64,000 bases of DNA from Linnemannia schmuckeri (GCA_029449235.1 JANATG010000003.1:1364001-1428000); one strand, 5' to 3'. Numbered from the stretch's first letter, positions 11,303-24,400 are shown. Notes: generated by a model not told the origin, from the sequence alone. Made by a program: numbers and translations.

Positions 11303-13532
11303 ATGCCGCACAACCACCACAACCAACAAGCTCACCCCGGAGCCCACCACCGGATCTACCACCCAGACCCTGAAGTGCTCTACCACGACTCCGGGATCGA
11401 CTACAACCACGTCGAAATGAACCGTAATGCATCCGTCGCAAAACTCTACGAGGACGCCCTTCGCTACGAGCCCGGCACCATTATTTCCTCTGCCGGTGCG
11501 TTGGTCACTTCTTCGGGAAAGAAGACGGGTCGTTCACCCAAGGACAAGCGTATTGTGGATGAACCCAGTACGACTGAAGATATCTGGTGGGGGCCTGTGA
11601 ATACCAAATTGAGCGAGCATGCGTTTCTGATTAACCATGAACGTGCGGTGGATTATTTGAATACTCGTGAGAGGCTTTATGTCTTTGACGGGTTTGCTGG
11701 ATGGGATCCCAAGTACAGGTAAGCGTAATAATGCATGGAGTTGCAGAATGGACGTTTGGGAGAAGAATGAGCGTATGTTGTTTCTTATTACTTTGACGCT
11801 GCAGACGTACGCTTTGTTCTCTCTTTGTCCGTATCGCTTCTTTATTTTCCCTGTCGTTGTGCTTTATTCCACATCTGCTTTTTGGTCGTGGGAACTTGCG
11901 TGGGACTAAAATAAAATGTTTGGCGTATGCAACAAAAATGTATATGCTAACAACAAACACAAGAAAAGAAGGGCGCCAAGGGGGTCAATGAGGGGAGAAA
12001 GAAGAAAGGGAAAGAGACAGAAAGAAAGGGAATGGGAAGCGAAGGGAGAGGCAGAGGGATCCTTGTGGTAATAATGTATCTTGTTCATCATAAATTGCAA
12101 CTAACTATTGCGTCTTTGCTTTATCGTCTGCCTTTTTCTTCTTACTTTTGTCCTCCCTTGACCTTGTCCGGGAACTGGTCTAACGTGATGCTTATTTTGC
12201 CACCATTCGTCACCGTCCATCGTCATCCCTCCTTTCACAATGGTCCAAATACTCTGGTGACCCCGACCATTTGTCGTCGTCCACTCCAGGATCAAGATCC
12301 GTGTCGTTTGTGCTCGTGCATACCACTGTCTGTTCATGCGCAACATGTTGATTCGACCAACGCCTGAAGAACTGGAGCACTATGGTGAGCCAGATTTCAC
12401 GATCCTCAACGCTGGAGCCTTCCCTGCCAATCGATACACCACGGGCATGACCTCGACCACCTCTGTCGCCATCAACTTCCCCCGTCGCGAGATGATCATC
12501 TTGGGCACAGAGTACGCCGGTGAGATGAAGAAGGGCGTCTTTACAATCATGCACTACCTCATGCCCAAGGCCGGGGTTCTCTCACTCCACTCGTCTGCCA
12601 ACCAGGGCGACGATGGAGACGTCACCCTCTTCTTCGGGCTCTCGGGCACCGGCAAGACCACGCTCTCGGCTGACCCTGGACGCCACCTGATCGGAGACGA
12701 TGAGCACTGCTGGTCCGACACGGGTGTTTTCAACATCGAGGGAGGCTGCTATGCCAAATGTATCGACCTTTCGGCCGAGAAGGAGCCCGAGATTTTTGCC
12801 GCGATCCGGTACGGTGCCGTGCTCGAGAACGTGGTCCTGGATGAGGATACGCGTCAGGTTCACTACGAGGACCACACAATCACCGAGAACACGCGCTGTG
12901 CCTACCCGATCGAGTACATCCCCAACGCTTTGATTCCTTGTATCGGAGGTCACCCCAAGAACATCATCATGCTCACCTGCGACGCCCTCGGTGTCTTGCC
13001 CCCAGTCTCCAAGCTGACCTCGTCTCAGGCCATGTATCACTTTATCTCAGGCTACACCTCCAAGATGGCCGGCACCGAAGATGGCGTCATCGAGCCCGAG
13101 GCAACTTTCTCGGCCTGTTTCGGCCAGCCCTTCTTGGTCCTCCATCCGACCAAATACGCGACCATGCTAGCCCAAAAGATGCACGACCACGCCGCTGACG
13201 CCTGGCTGATCAACACTGGCTGGAACGGAGGCGCTTACGGCAAGACGGGCAAGCGCATCTCGCTCAAGTACTCCCGTGCGATTATCGACGCCATCCACTC
13301 TGGTGAACTCAAGAAGGCTACCTATCAGACGTACCCCATCTTCGGACTCGAAATCCCCACTACCGTCTCTGGAGTGCCTGCCGAGGTGTTAAACCCTGCC
13401 ACGGCCTGGCAAGGATCCTCCTTGGATTTCGAGCAGACTGTTCGTAAGCTTGCCGAACTGTTTAATACAAACTTTGACAAGTACAAAGACCAAGCCTCCG
13501 CCGATGTCATCGAAGCCGGACCCAAGCTGTGA
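11303..13532 (+). CDS. PCK1: Phosphoenolpyruvate carboxykinase (ATP)
   Basis: Cytosolic gluconeogenic enzyme: oxaloacetate + ATP to PEP + ADP + CO2. Two exons, 11303-11718 and 12290-13532, join in frame (AG|G = Arg) to 552 residues, the normal length of the fungal ATP-dependent type. Diagnostic motifs are SSGKKTGRSPKDKR, LNAGAFPANRYT (substrate loop), the P-loop GLSGTGKTTLSADP and the metal-binding motif GDDEHCWSDTGVFNIEGGC. The start codon follows an A-rich leader. The first 20 residues are His-rich (MPHNHHNQQAHPGAHH), an odd extension. The single intron is 571 bp, long for this window. Such genes are usually glucose-repressed, but I could not identify a specific operator. AATAAA at 13756. 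Confidence 0.97.
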
Positions 13533-13755
13533 GGGAGATATCCACTTTTTTCAAGACCTGACAACAGGAACAAAACAACAGCCCTAGACCAACAACATAC
13601 TCCAAATCATCCATTAGCAACCAACAACGTGCGACAACGCAGAAACAACCAACAATAACGGACAAACAATGCCCCCTTTAGTTTTATTTTGCCAGTACGT
13701 AGATAGAAAACCAAGAGGAAAGACGAGAGAATAACAAGGACTATGTTGTTTACTA

Positions 13756-13761
13756 AATAAA
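13756..13761 (+). terminator. Candidate poly(A) signal AATAAA
   Basis: AATAAA about 224 bp past the PEPCK stop codon; the 3'UTR is rich in CAA and AACA. Confidence 0.5.
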
Positions 13762-14706
13762 AATCCTATTATGCAACTTTTCCTCCATCTCCAATCTCAA
13801 GCAAAAAGCGCATCAATGACATACTTAGCTTACGACTACTCACGCGGACAGAAACGTTATTTATGTTTTCTCGATGTTAACAGGCGGAGAAAAGGTATCT
13901 AAAAAGGTGAAAAGAGTCAAGTGTTACAAGTACCACGGGATCTTGCCTTACAAACCTTATGGTACGCTCTGCCTTCCCTCTAGTCATCCCTCACCCCTTG
14001 TAGTTGCGAGGAAGGCACGCAAGCTCGTGAATAGACTCTGTGAGTACCTTCCTAGCGGTGGGCGTGTTCTGTACCTGACAAGTCCGGCAACTGTGAGCAA
14101 AGCGCAAACGACTCCACGTACTTGTAGAAGAAGGATATTCTTCGAAACGACAAACACATCATCTCCGACACTTTTTGCATCGCCGCATTTAAAAAATGAA
14201 GAAAATGACTACAGTTGCATTCTACGAACAGCACTCCAACTTCACCTTCCTTTGCTTCTCTCATTCCCTCCTTTTTTCCTTTTTTTGCTCAGCCATTTTC
14301 AACCACCGACTTTCCTGATTTTCACGTCCATGTTCATTTCATTTGCTGTCTATTTTTTTTTTGTCTGTCCATCGCTCGTTTATCATCTCCGCTCGCTCGC
14401 TCCAAGTCTCTGTACCATATCATATCTCTCTCGCCTCTTACTCTCTTGTCATCTACCGTTTATGTACGGTGTACAGAGTTTACCCCTGCCCCTGTCCCTG
14501 CCTCCCTCGCTCTCACACCTCCGTGCCCAGACCCCGCTTCTCACTCCTGGGAAAGTAGCACAAAAACGGCCAGAGGCAAATCCCAAAATTACAAAATGAG
14601 AGAATTTTTTTTTTTCTTTCATTGTTCTTCATGTCCTACGTCTATGAATAGAGAGGCGCGAAACGGCAGAGTGACCCACGTTTTTTTTTCCCTTCTCGTT
14701 TCATCT

Positions 14707-14743
<37 letters not shown>

Positions 14744-15747
14744 CAGATCGCCTCTACCTTTCTCGTAAAAGGGAAGGTGAGATTGATTGACAAGAATATC
14801 CATTTTTTCTCAGCTTTCCATGGCCTCCATAGTCAAGGTTCTTCCTTGAACATGGTTCATAGTCCATCATATCTTTTTCATTTCATTTCGCGAGCTTCAT
14901 TTCAAAAAAGGGCCAAAGTCGCTGGTTTTTTCATTTTCTTATTTTATTTAATGTTTTACAAGTGAGTTACAAAATGGGGTTAGGATGGTAATAGCAATTA
15001 GTGTAGCAAATAGTAAAAAGGGGAGAACAAAAAGCAGGAGGAAGAAGGGTATACTAGTGTTGGTTGTTTTTTTGTACAAGGATCAAGGGATGAAAATGAG
15101 AACGAGTGAATGAATGCAAGCGTGTTGGTTTTTTGGTCAGGGTCCTGCCCTGTTCGGATGATATTTCCTTTTGCTCAGCCAAAAAGAAGCGAGAAAAGGC
15201 AAAGAAAGTAAACGGATGAACGGGTCTATTGAGATTCCGCGTACGTCCGGACAAAAATGGTCCGACTGACAGACTGTCCACAGCCTTAGTTCAGGCAGAC
15301 GAACCTCGGCGAGACAAAGAACGTGCTGCAAAGAGGCGAGGTGTAAATCCCGCTTGAGGTCCCGACACTTCCAGAGGTATCCAACGAACCACTCAGAGCA
15401 ACTCAGCGAATGTTAGCGCTGCAACGATCGAGAGTGAGGAGTCGCGGTGACAGAAAGGGAGACTATCAACACCCAGGAATCCAAGAGAGATAAAGCGGAC
15501 TCTAGACTCCTCCTCTGCCCGATCGGTCTTGACTGTTTTTGTCGTTGTCGTTGGTGTTCATATCCAGCTCGTAAGTGCGTTGTGTCACTGACATGAGACG
15601 AATAAATGACCATATGCAATCTGAGCTGCATGGTCATGCACGGTAAAAAAGACAGTCAAATGTAAATGCGTTGCTTCTCTCAGCGGTAAAAAGCGCTGGA
15701 CTCGATTGGTCTGACCAACTGGCTGGCTGAGATTGTGTACTGGACCA
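13762..15747. other. Intergenic, no supported gene
   Basis: About 2 kb without a convincing ORF. The 241-codon open stretch starting at 13874 turns into translated CT-rich DNA and has no domain. Contains the T33 run at 14709-14741. Probably the PEPCK 3'UTR plus the 3' flank of the minus-strand gene ending at 15748. Confidence 0.5.
14709..14741. repeat. T33 homopolymer
   Basis: Uninterrupted T run on the plus strand in gene-free DNA. Confidence 0.95.
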
Positions 15748-17000
15748 TTAATCAAAGCTCTCATCGGCAGTTGCATAGCTGGAAGAAGTTGAAGAGAGGA
15801 AGGACTCTGCTGAAGAGAACGAGGTCCAGGAGCCGACCAAGAGGTTGTTCAAGGGGTGGTCATCCTCCTCGCAAGTCATCTCCATCGAGACCGAGAGCGA
15901 TGACTTGACTATTTTAATCGTAATAATAATAAATACTTGAGGTTAACAAATACTGCTTTTGGAAAAGATCATTGTTGACAATGAGGTAGCTGGACAAAGA
16001 GAGAGATATGGTTACCTGGGGAGAAGAGTTCACGGCGACGGGGAAGATAACTGCGGGGCTTCAAGGGAGCAATCAACTTGCGAGCGCGGATCATCCTCAA
16101 CTCGGACGCCATCATGCGCAAGTAATCCGGGTTGGACCGGGTTTCGCGACAAGCCAAGTGGCGAGGCAAGGGCAACAGCTCTTCCTCGGGAGCAGCAACA
16201 GGAGTGGAGGCAGCAGCGGCGGCAGATGTGGCAGCAATGACCGCAGTAGCAGGCTTGGGGATGCTAACGGGACGACGGCGCTGGGTCAAGAGAGGCGTCC
16301 TAGGACGCTTGACCTCAACCACGGGAGTCTCGCGATACGTAAAGGTCTTTAATGCGATAGTATCGGATCGCATGACCTTGAACTTGTCCATCGCTGCAAC
16401 CGAGGCAGGATAAAGTCCCTCCTCCGCATTGTTGTTGTACTCTTCAGTGCTGATGTCGTTGGCCTCTAAAGAGGTGAGGATCAGAGGGGTAGCATCTAAA
16501 GTGACGACGGGCGAGCTGTTGGCGACGAGGAGGGCAAGTGGGGGGAGGAACTCGCGTGCGCAGTCAGTCGAACGACGGTTGTTGTTGTTGGCTGGAGTCG
16601 ACGAGGGCTTGAAAGTCGAGGAAGTTGGCCAGCTGAAGGATTGGGCTGTGGCGAAGTAGTGGGCCTTGAGGCTGGCCCAGAGGGTGGTAGTTGTTGAAGA
16701 GGCGGGGTGGGGTAAAGGTAAAGTTGTCGAGTTGGGTAATGATGTGGTGGTTGGTAACAGCTCGAGCGAGTTGCGGGAAGAAGACTGGGAGGAGCGAGAA
16801 GTGGAAGAGGTGGAGGTGATGGCGGCAGTTGAGGAAGCACGGTTGCGACGGCGACGAGGGATGGTGCCGTAGGGCTTTTGGCCGGAGGAGGTGAGGGTGG
16901 CAACGAGCTTTTGGTAGTTGGCGGCAGAGGGAGAAGCGGACGAGGTGGGAGCAGACTGCTGTGAGCAGAGCGAGGAGGAAGAGGAGTGGAGGAGCATCAA
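15748..17000 (-). CDS. Ser-rich protein with conserved-looking basic motif, unknown function
   Basis: Two exons, 17000-16016 and 15908-15748, join in frame (CCA G|TC) to 381 residues. The N-terminal 170 residues are Ser/Thr/Pro-rich with a short basic patch (IPRRRRNR). The middle third is less biased (KVMRSDTIALKTFTYRETPV). The strongest element spans residues about 291-330: SNPDYLRMMASELRMIRARK followed by LIAPLKPRSYLPRR, an amphipathic helix plus basic turn that looks like a functional motif. The C-terminus (CEEDDHPLNNLLVGSW, then a Ser run ending DESFD) is encoded by exon 2. No enzyme domain or membrane segment is seen. From memory, fungi carry small proteins with a similar NPxYLR...LPRR motif, but I cannot name the family. 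A TATA-like TTTAAATAA lies on the minus strand at about 17214-17222. Confidence 0.72.
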
Positions 17001-17588
17001 GGTTCTGTGGTTAGAGTGAAGGCGAAGTTGTAGAAGAGGGTTGAAGTGTGTGTGAGAGAGATAGGAGTGAAAGAAGGAAGAGGATGGGTGGGCGAAGAAG
17101 GTAAAAGAAGGGATAGAAGGAAGTTAAGATATACAGATAGAGATAGAGAGAAAGGGAAATGAAAGAAAGAAGGAAAAAAACTTTTTTTTAGTGCGGATGG
17201 ATAGAGGGCCTGTTATTTAAAGGGTTCGGAAGGAGAGGGAGGACGGAGATGGGGATCACACGGAACAAGATATTTTAGAATAAGGACTGAATTCATTCAT
17301 TGAATTGACCGAGAGAGAGATACGATAAGTGTTGTGTGCCATCTCGACTCACTCTCGCTCCCTCTTCTTTTTCTTCTTCGACGATAGCCACGTTACAACC
17401 CATTCGGTATACTTGATATTCAATTGAGCCTTCTCGCTCAACATGCATACAAAGTCCTGGACCCTATCTGATCCCCTACGGTAGTTATCGATGCTTCTTT
17501 TTTATCCTTTCATCGGCTCACATCTCACTCTCTCCACGCTCCTTTTCACCCCTGTTTCCCATATCCATGTACATGTACAGGTTCCACA

Positions 17589-17615
17589 TTTTTTTTTTTT
17601 TTTTTTTTTTTTTTT
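17589..17615. repeat. T27 homopolymer
   Basis: Uninterrupted T run, about 590 bp upstream of the minus-strand gene starting at 17000. Confidence 0.95.
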
Positions 17616-17684
17616 ATCAAACAGACTATCTCATTTTCATTATCTGGCCGCATCGACAATCGCAACGCAGTAGGCGTATACAAT

Positions 17685-17686
<2 letters not shown>

Positions 17687-17715
<29 letters not shown>
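17687..17715. repeat. T29 homopolymer
   Basis: Uninterrupted T run only 71 bp after the T27 run. Confidence 0.95.
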
Positions 17716-17717
<2 letters not shown>

Positions 17718-20369
17718 CCTTGTTCGTGTCAATCCGTGCTCGCTGTCGGATATTATCTGCCATGTCATGCTGCAATCATCAGCTCAATTAGTTAGAGGTC
17801 CGGTACATAAGGCATGGCGAGCGAGCAAGCATCTGGTGTAACAAAAATCCTCTGTCCTTCCCGCCTCTCTCCGGCGATGGCGATGGGTGATGTCCGCATA
17901 CCCCACAAGCCAATAGCCCAAACTAAGAAGCGTAAATACATCCTCCTCAAGTGATCGTTTTTTGTTTCGATTCTTTTTGTTTGTTTATCCAACTAACCTT
18001 GCCTACATCGATAGTTCGCTCCCTCTGACTCTCACTTGACTCCCTTCTTTTTTGAACTCTCCTCCCTCTATTTCCTGTACTATGCGCGTGTCAAAAAAAA
18101 ACAAGAGATAAACGTGGTTTTTTTATTCTTTCTTGTCGCAGTATTTCTTTTTTTCTTCGACACAAGACAAAGATATGTAAAGAAACCAACTGCTCAGACA
18201 AACGAACAGTTCTAGTTTTTGTCATTGCCGTTTCTCTCCGTGCTGCAAGTAATAGAAGGCAGTAACGATATATCTCATCTATCACAGCTTATTTTTCAAT
18301 ACTCAGGGTCCACATGCAACCCTTTCTTCTTCATCCTCATCCTCGTCTCTCTCCGTGTGTACCTGGACTAACTTCAAAGGAAACAACACATGTCGCCCCA
18401 TGATTGACCAAACAAAAATAACTTGGAGCTTACAACGCACACACACACACACTGAAAGAAAAACCTCGCTTTTTTCTTTTTGCTCCGATCCTGCCCAATT
18501 CAACGATTTCGCTCGTGACAAAAATACCTTTTCCTCGATTGATGACGAAGGCAACGAAGAGAGTGTGGTTAGTTTTTTTTCTTCCTTTTCTTTTATTTTT
18601 TCATTCTTTTTTCTCATGTTCAACTACCAGGTGTTTGTTGAGGAATTGAGAAACACGAGGAAGAGAAGGGCAAGAAAACAAAAAAGGAAACCAGAGAATT
18701 GAGGAGAAGGAGAGGTAAAGATAGTGAGGGGCAGGGAGACAGAGAAAAAAAAAATCAAGGGGAGCCACAACCGGAATTTGACACCACCACTCATCAACTC
18801 CCTTCTCGTTCTCAAGCCTTTTCAGCATAAAGAAAAAAGGGAGGGATTGCAACCAAGCAGAACATATAGAAGGACACAGAAAGTGCGAATGAAAGCATAA
18901 AGGAAGGAGTGGCTACATAGAGGTGCATAAGGAGAGAGTAGGAAGAGAAGGGACGAAAGAAAAAAAAAGTCATTTTTAAATAATTCCTCGCTCTCAATCA
19001 GACGCCGTGAATGAACATGAACAGATTATAAGCATTATTTGAATGGAGAGATAGTCGAGTTTTGCCAAGAGGGAGAGGACTTGTGTTGAAGGGCGAGAAT
19101 TAAAAAAAAACCCCCCTTTTTCTTCATTTGCCAACAGCTTATTACGATTCGGGCGTAGGTTCTAGTCAGGCGTCATCCTAGAAAGAGGGTAGGGAGGTTT
19201 CTTGTTCCAGATGTGTGGGAGTGAACAAAAAGATGTATGAATGAGGTGATGGATGGCAAGACATATGGAAGGCGTGGAAGCACTATGAGCTGAATGCTCA
19301 GGATCAAGACCTGCAGAGCCGCCGTTGTTTGTACAGAAAATGGAGATACCAGATTTTAGGCCGGACGTACACCGACATCAACATGCAAGCAGATTTCAAT
19401 CAGATGGACGGATTGCAGAAAAATTAAAAGACGCTGCTGAAATCTTATGAGTGGAGACATATGGGCCACCATAAGCCAAACAAACGCGTCGTTGTTTTTC
19501 ATATAAGCATGCTTGTTGTAGTGCATGGCAGCAAGGGTGCCATGGGTAGGGATGGAATGGAGAAAGAAGGAAGGGTACCAGTTTACCACACGAACAACAA
19601 AGGACGTGCATTGTCTCTTCATTGATAGCGATCTCCTCTCCACTTCCCTCTTTGTTCTTTTGTTTCGCCCGAGGCAGGCGATCCGCTATCTCTCGCACAC
19701 TGACCCACCAAGCATGACAATTCACCCACTTGACGTTCACTTTGGCTCAAATCTGTATTCACATGGTAATCCGATATCTTCCCTCCCTCCTTCCCTCCTT
19801 CCGTCACAACACGGCCCTGCCCTGCCCTACTTTCTACTCCCTTGTTCCATCTCTATCATCCAAGTTCCAATCATCGCACAGATCTCTCTACCTCTTTGTC
19901 CTTACAAATAAGCATCGTTGTCCATCCTCGTCTTAGCGTCATTTTTGCGATCCCGCTCTTACACTCACCTTCACGATCTTTTTTTCACGATCTCATCCGA
20001 AAAATAAACCTGTTCAATACTACAATATTAAACATACTATTGGATCCATCGAAATATGTGATGATCCAGGATGGCGACAGATCACATCGTTGTGCATCGT
20101 CGCATAAGTTTTTTTTTTTGTTTGCTTCAGATTGGTGATTGCACTAAATAGATATGGTGTTCCTTGGTTTCTTTTAGCAATCATCTATTTTACTATCCGT
20201 CAGACCTTAAGTGTTTTGATTTTCTCTTGTGCTCGCAGGATGGTGCCAGGGTACATCGCAAGTGAACAGTAAGAGAGAAAAAAAAAGTCGACGATAGAGT
20301 GGGGCAGGTGATCAACCAAAACCAAACCGACCGCCCGTTTCTTCCTCTTCTCTCTGTCTGTCAGCCTGT

Positions 20370-20373
<4 letters not shown>

Positions 20374-20402
<29 letters not shown>
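20374..20402. repeat. T29 homopolymer
   Basis: Uninterrupted T run in gene-poor DNA. Confidence 0.95.
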
Positions 20403-20650
20403 GGTGAGCCCAGCCTGTTCGATAATCTCTTTACATCCACTTTGACAGTCCCCCATTTTCATAAAGGACAGTTTGGGTTGCTTTCCGGACTCACACGATA
20501 CTAACGATACTGCGTGACTCTATTCCTCTCTTGTCAGCTGTAGAAAAAAAAAATAAACTCTTTTTGTTGTTCACAAGGACAGCTTTACTTACTTACCACG
20601 ATTGACATGCATTGCCAAGCACATACACTTTGGAATAACAGAGAAAAACG

Positions 20651-20673
20651 TCTATCTATCTATCTATCTATCT
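20651..20673. repeat. TCTA tetranucleotide microsatellite
   Basis: Between five and six perfect TCTA units in tandem. Confidence 0.9.
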
Positions 20674-21071
20674 GCCTTGAGCAGTGTTTGATTGTTGAAA
20701 AAGTCACTCGACAAGAGAGTGCCAAAAAGGTCACGATGGCTATATCTCTTCTCTTTTTCATCTTGTGAAAAAGCTTCCCTTGAACGTCTCCGTCAGTTCC
20801 TTCTCTTTGCTTATAATAGCCACTGCCTTGCCCTGAACTCAGGAACAAAATTAGAGTTGGAGACTGCTCGACAAGCATGGAAGGAACAGAGGAAAAAGAC
20901 AGCTGTTTCTTGTTCTCCTCCTGGGCTCCTGATTGGCTCCCCCTTGACCCCTCTTTCATATTATTTCCATTCTTACCTTCAATTTTTCTGATCAAATCAC
21001 ATCCCTTCATTCCTGGGAAAACCAAGTTTCCTTCTCCTTCATTCCTATTGAATGGGGAACCCAGACCCTTG

Positions 21072-21099
21072 GTTTTTTTTTTTTTTTTTTTTTTTTTTT
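21072..21099. repeat. T28 homopolymer
   Basis: Uninterrupted T run about 300 bp beyond the VPS18 stop codon. Confidence 0.95.
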
Positions 21100-21402
21100 G
21101 GTTTATGGTTAGCAAGGAAGGGGAGTGGGAAAGAGAGAACATTGCGTGCTATTAGCACTAGTTATTACTCGTTCTTGTTGTAGAATTTTGCAGTGGTCGA
21201 GATTGTACTCCTGGTTTACTTTTATTCTATCTTGCTTATTTATTATCACAAGAGTACATCCATGGGTCGCCAGCGTCAGTTTAGATACTTTCAAGCCGCC
21301 CTTGCGATAGTCCCAACAACAAAAACAACAACGACCATTAGTGGAGATTTTCCACTCATGACGAACCAAAGACAACTCGTTCCTAAACTACTTTACACCT
21401 TC

Positions 21403-24400
21403 TTACTGGACACCCCAAGACAACTCCAGCTCAAGCTCATCATCCGCCAAGAAGGGCTGATCGATCGTCTTGATCATCAGCTCGCCACACAGCAGACACT
21501 CAGACGCCACCAAATCATCCAGTTCATCCCTCAGCAACTCCAATTTCGGAACAACAACCGCCATATCATCTCCTCCTCCACCGCCGGATGCACCAATACC
21601 ATTTGCTCCAACGCCATTACCAGGGCCTGCAAGACCGAGTCCGAGACCCAAGCCCCCTCCAGGGCCATCTGCAAAAATCACATCCTTGAACACTCCTGCG
21701 GCAGTACCTGCAGCTGTGGTCGCAATAGCAACTCCTCCATTCATCATCATCTTGCCTCCAGCACCAATGGCCCCTCCCAACGCCATCACCGCAGCACCTG
21801 TCTGTCCAATCAATGGTAACTGACTCAGTCCCGCACCGACATCTCCTCCATTGACAACAGTCGCAGGAGTGTTTCCAACCGTGAGGGGCTGCAACGAATG
21901 GTGTCCATTCATCAGCATCATCTTTTGCTGGTTCTGCATCTCGTTCTGGATTTGTTCCTGCAACTCATCCAACCGCTTCAACTGCCAGTTCGACAAAAAC
22001 GGCGTCAGCTTCTTGATCAGACAGTCCGCATGGAAGGTATGCTGACAAGGGAAGATGTAAAACTGTCGCGTCAACAGCGGGAAATCACACGATGTACACC
22101 GCTCCGTTGACGCAACAATCGCAAACCGAGACCGGAGCTCACGGACATCAATACGGATATTCTCTGCACTCTTGGTCGCCTCGTCCATCTCCGTCTTGAG
22201 CTCATCAATGTGGACATTGTACTCTTCCAGTGCCTTGCAGATCTCTTCCTTGAAATCGTCGATCAGCACAAAGTCCGGGAAGAATGGCAAAATATCCTCA
22301 ATCTTGAGCAGGTCTGAGTTCGACAGGAACTCCATCGCTGCTTTGATGTCCTTCTTCTCCTTAACGACATGACGCGCAATCTTGAGCCACAGTGTCTTGC
22401 GCAACATCTCGTCGTCCTCAGGCTTGTCCGCATTAATCCGAGCCAGATCCAGGTCATTATGCTATTTCAACAACCAAATACACTCTCTGTTAAGATCAAA
22501 GTTGAGCTTGTGGTGATCCATGAAGCAATTGCAGCGAAAAATGTTACCTTGAGGGCAAGATCGACAGCTTCGCCATAAAGTCCCATGCTGCTGAAAATGT
22601 GGACACAACTCTGGATCCTGTTATTTTGTGTGCATATTCTTAGAGCATAATCCAAGTTATAATGCATTGCTCGGCCCTACACACGTTCAATTCACAAAAG
22701 AAACAATCGAGCTAAGTCGAAGGTCTTACACGATTCTAAACGTGTCATTCATTGCACATGCATGCTACCAAACACAGCAACAGAAGATGTTGCTTACCTC
22801 GGTGGCCAAAAAGTTCCGAAGTGCAGTTTCATCCCGGGTGGGCTGGGTAGCATACAGGGTCAGCAAAAAGTTGTGGATCGCTGGGTCGGTGTTCTCCAAC
22901 TGTGTAACCACATAAGAAAGATACCGAATGGCCTGGTTCTGGTTCCCAGCTTCCAGAGACTTGTGGTCGTACTTCAGTAGCGCAGGAATCAGATTTCTTG
23001 GGTTCAAGTTGGGCTGGCGCATCCATGCACTGACAGTCTCATATGGCGCATTCTCCATCAGCACAGGAGAGAATCTGTAGTAAGTGTCCAGTGAATCCTG
23101 TTTGCTCAGAACCTCGAGGGCATTCTTGTAGTTCTTCTCCTGAACCCAGTGGGAGATCACGCGCTCATAGTCACCAATCAAGACGGCGTAGAACAGCAAT
23201 TGGGCCGTACGGCCATGGGATGCCAGCAGCTTGTATGTCGTCTTGTGGTCCAGGTACATCTAACCATATGAGATAATATCAAGGTGTGTTGGTTTATGAT
23301 GAATCATTTTCAACATCAGCAGCATTGCTCTGCCAGTGCTCATTGCTCCAAAATTTTGCAATACTTTGTTGGTTTCAAGGAAGCCTTTGAACTCGTCCTC
23401 CAAAACCGTTTGCTCTGCCTGCAAATTCTGGACGTCCGAATCCGCTGCTGATGATGCTGCCAAGTCTTCCAGTTGGTTCATCTTGCTCAGGTAAATCTCG
23501 ACCAGCCATGTGCAAATGATAGTTTTTTGCGTAATATCCTGCATCGTAGAGCAAATTCATTAGTTAGTTGACTTGCAATCAGACCGTCTTAAAAATGCAG
23601 TAGACAAGGCCATCATTGGGCAAAGACATACTCCCTTCCTCAGCTTGTCGACCTTAGCGAGGAGATAACTCCGGAGGGCATCGCGCTCGTCACGCTCCAC
23701 AAACTTGAGCGCGACCTCTTCAAAGGCAACTGTGGATTGTGCATAGTACTTGGCAGAAAGCATGTAGCGGCCTTGGGAAAAGTTGTGGTTCGCCTGCAAT
23801 GTCAACACGCGGTCCTTTTGAACGGGGTTCTATTCTCCGTATGTCATCGAATTCCAAACTGTTAGTGGTTGCTCTCTCGCTTTCAGGTGTACCGTATATA
23901 GTACTGACTGAAAATTACAGGGCTGATACCTTGGTATATTGAAGGGCCAGGTCATATTGCTTCTTTTCGAGATAAAGAGTCCACACATCACGGTCCTCCT
24001 TAGTGATGACGAGCTCAAACATCGACCATCCTGTGTAGATCCAGAATGTGTTCTTGGTAGTATCGACAGACATTCCAATAACTTCTTCCCTTGCTTTCTA
24101 CTCGAGCGCAATAAAAAAGAAGCGCAGGGTCAATCAGTAAACGGTTATAATTGGGTCAAATAAATTCGAAGTAGCAGTTGTCAGCCCAGAAGAGATATTT
24201 ACCAAAGGGATCAACTCGTCAAAGACAATCTGGTCATTGAGTTGGTTGACCGCTCTGATACGCTCCTTGTAGAGGAGAATAAAGTGAAACTCTGTCAAGG
24301 CAATGGCAATTGGAATCTCTGATACGGCTGAAGAAGCGTCCAGTTCAAGGCGCGTTGCTGGGTAAGGCAACAACTGAGGAGTATCAATCACAGAGTCTCC

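Larger units (their letters stand above)
17001..21402. other. Gene-poor 4.4 kb region
   Basis: No ORF here has domain content or consistent codon use. The DNA is built of pyrimidine and purine tracts with four T homopolymers (17589, 17687, 20374, 21072), CA repeats (about 18440) and a TCTA microsatellite (20651). The right-hand end is the 3' flank of VPS18; the left-hand end is the promoter of the gene at 17000. A non-coding transcript is possible but not visible from sequence. Confidence 0.5.

Noticed and set aside
13874..14599. 241-codon plus-strand ORF downstream of PEPCK
   Set aside because: The first part has no domain and the second is translated CT-rich DNA. No splice or codon-use support.
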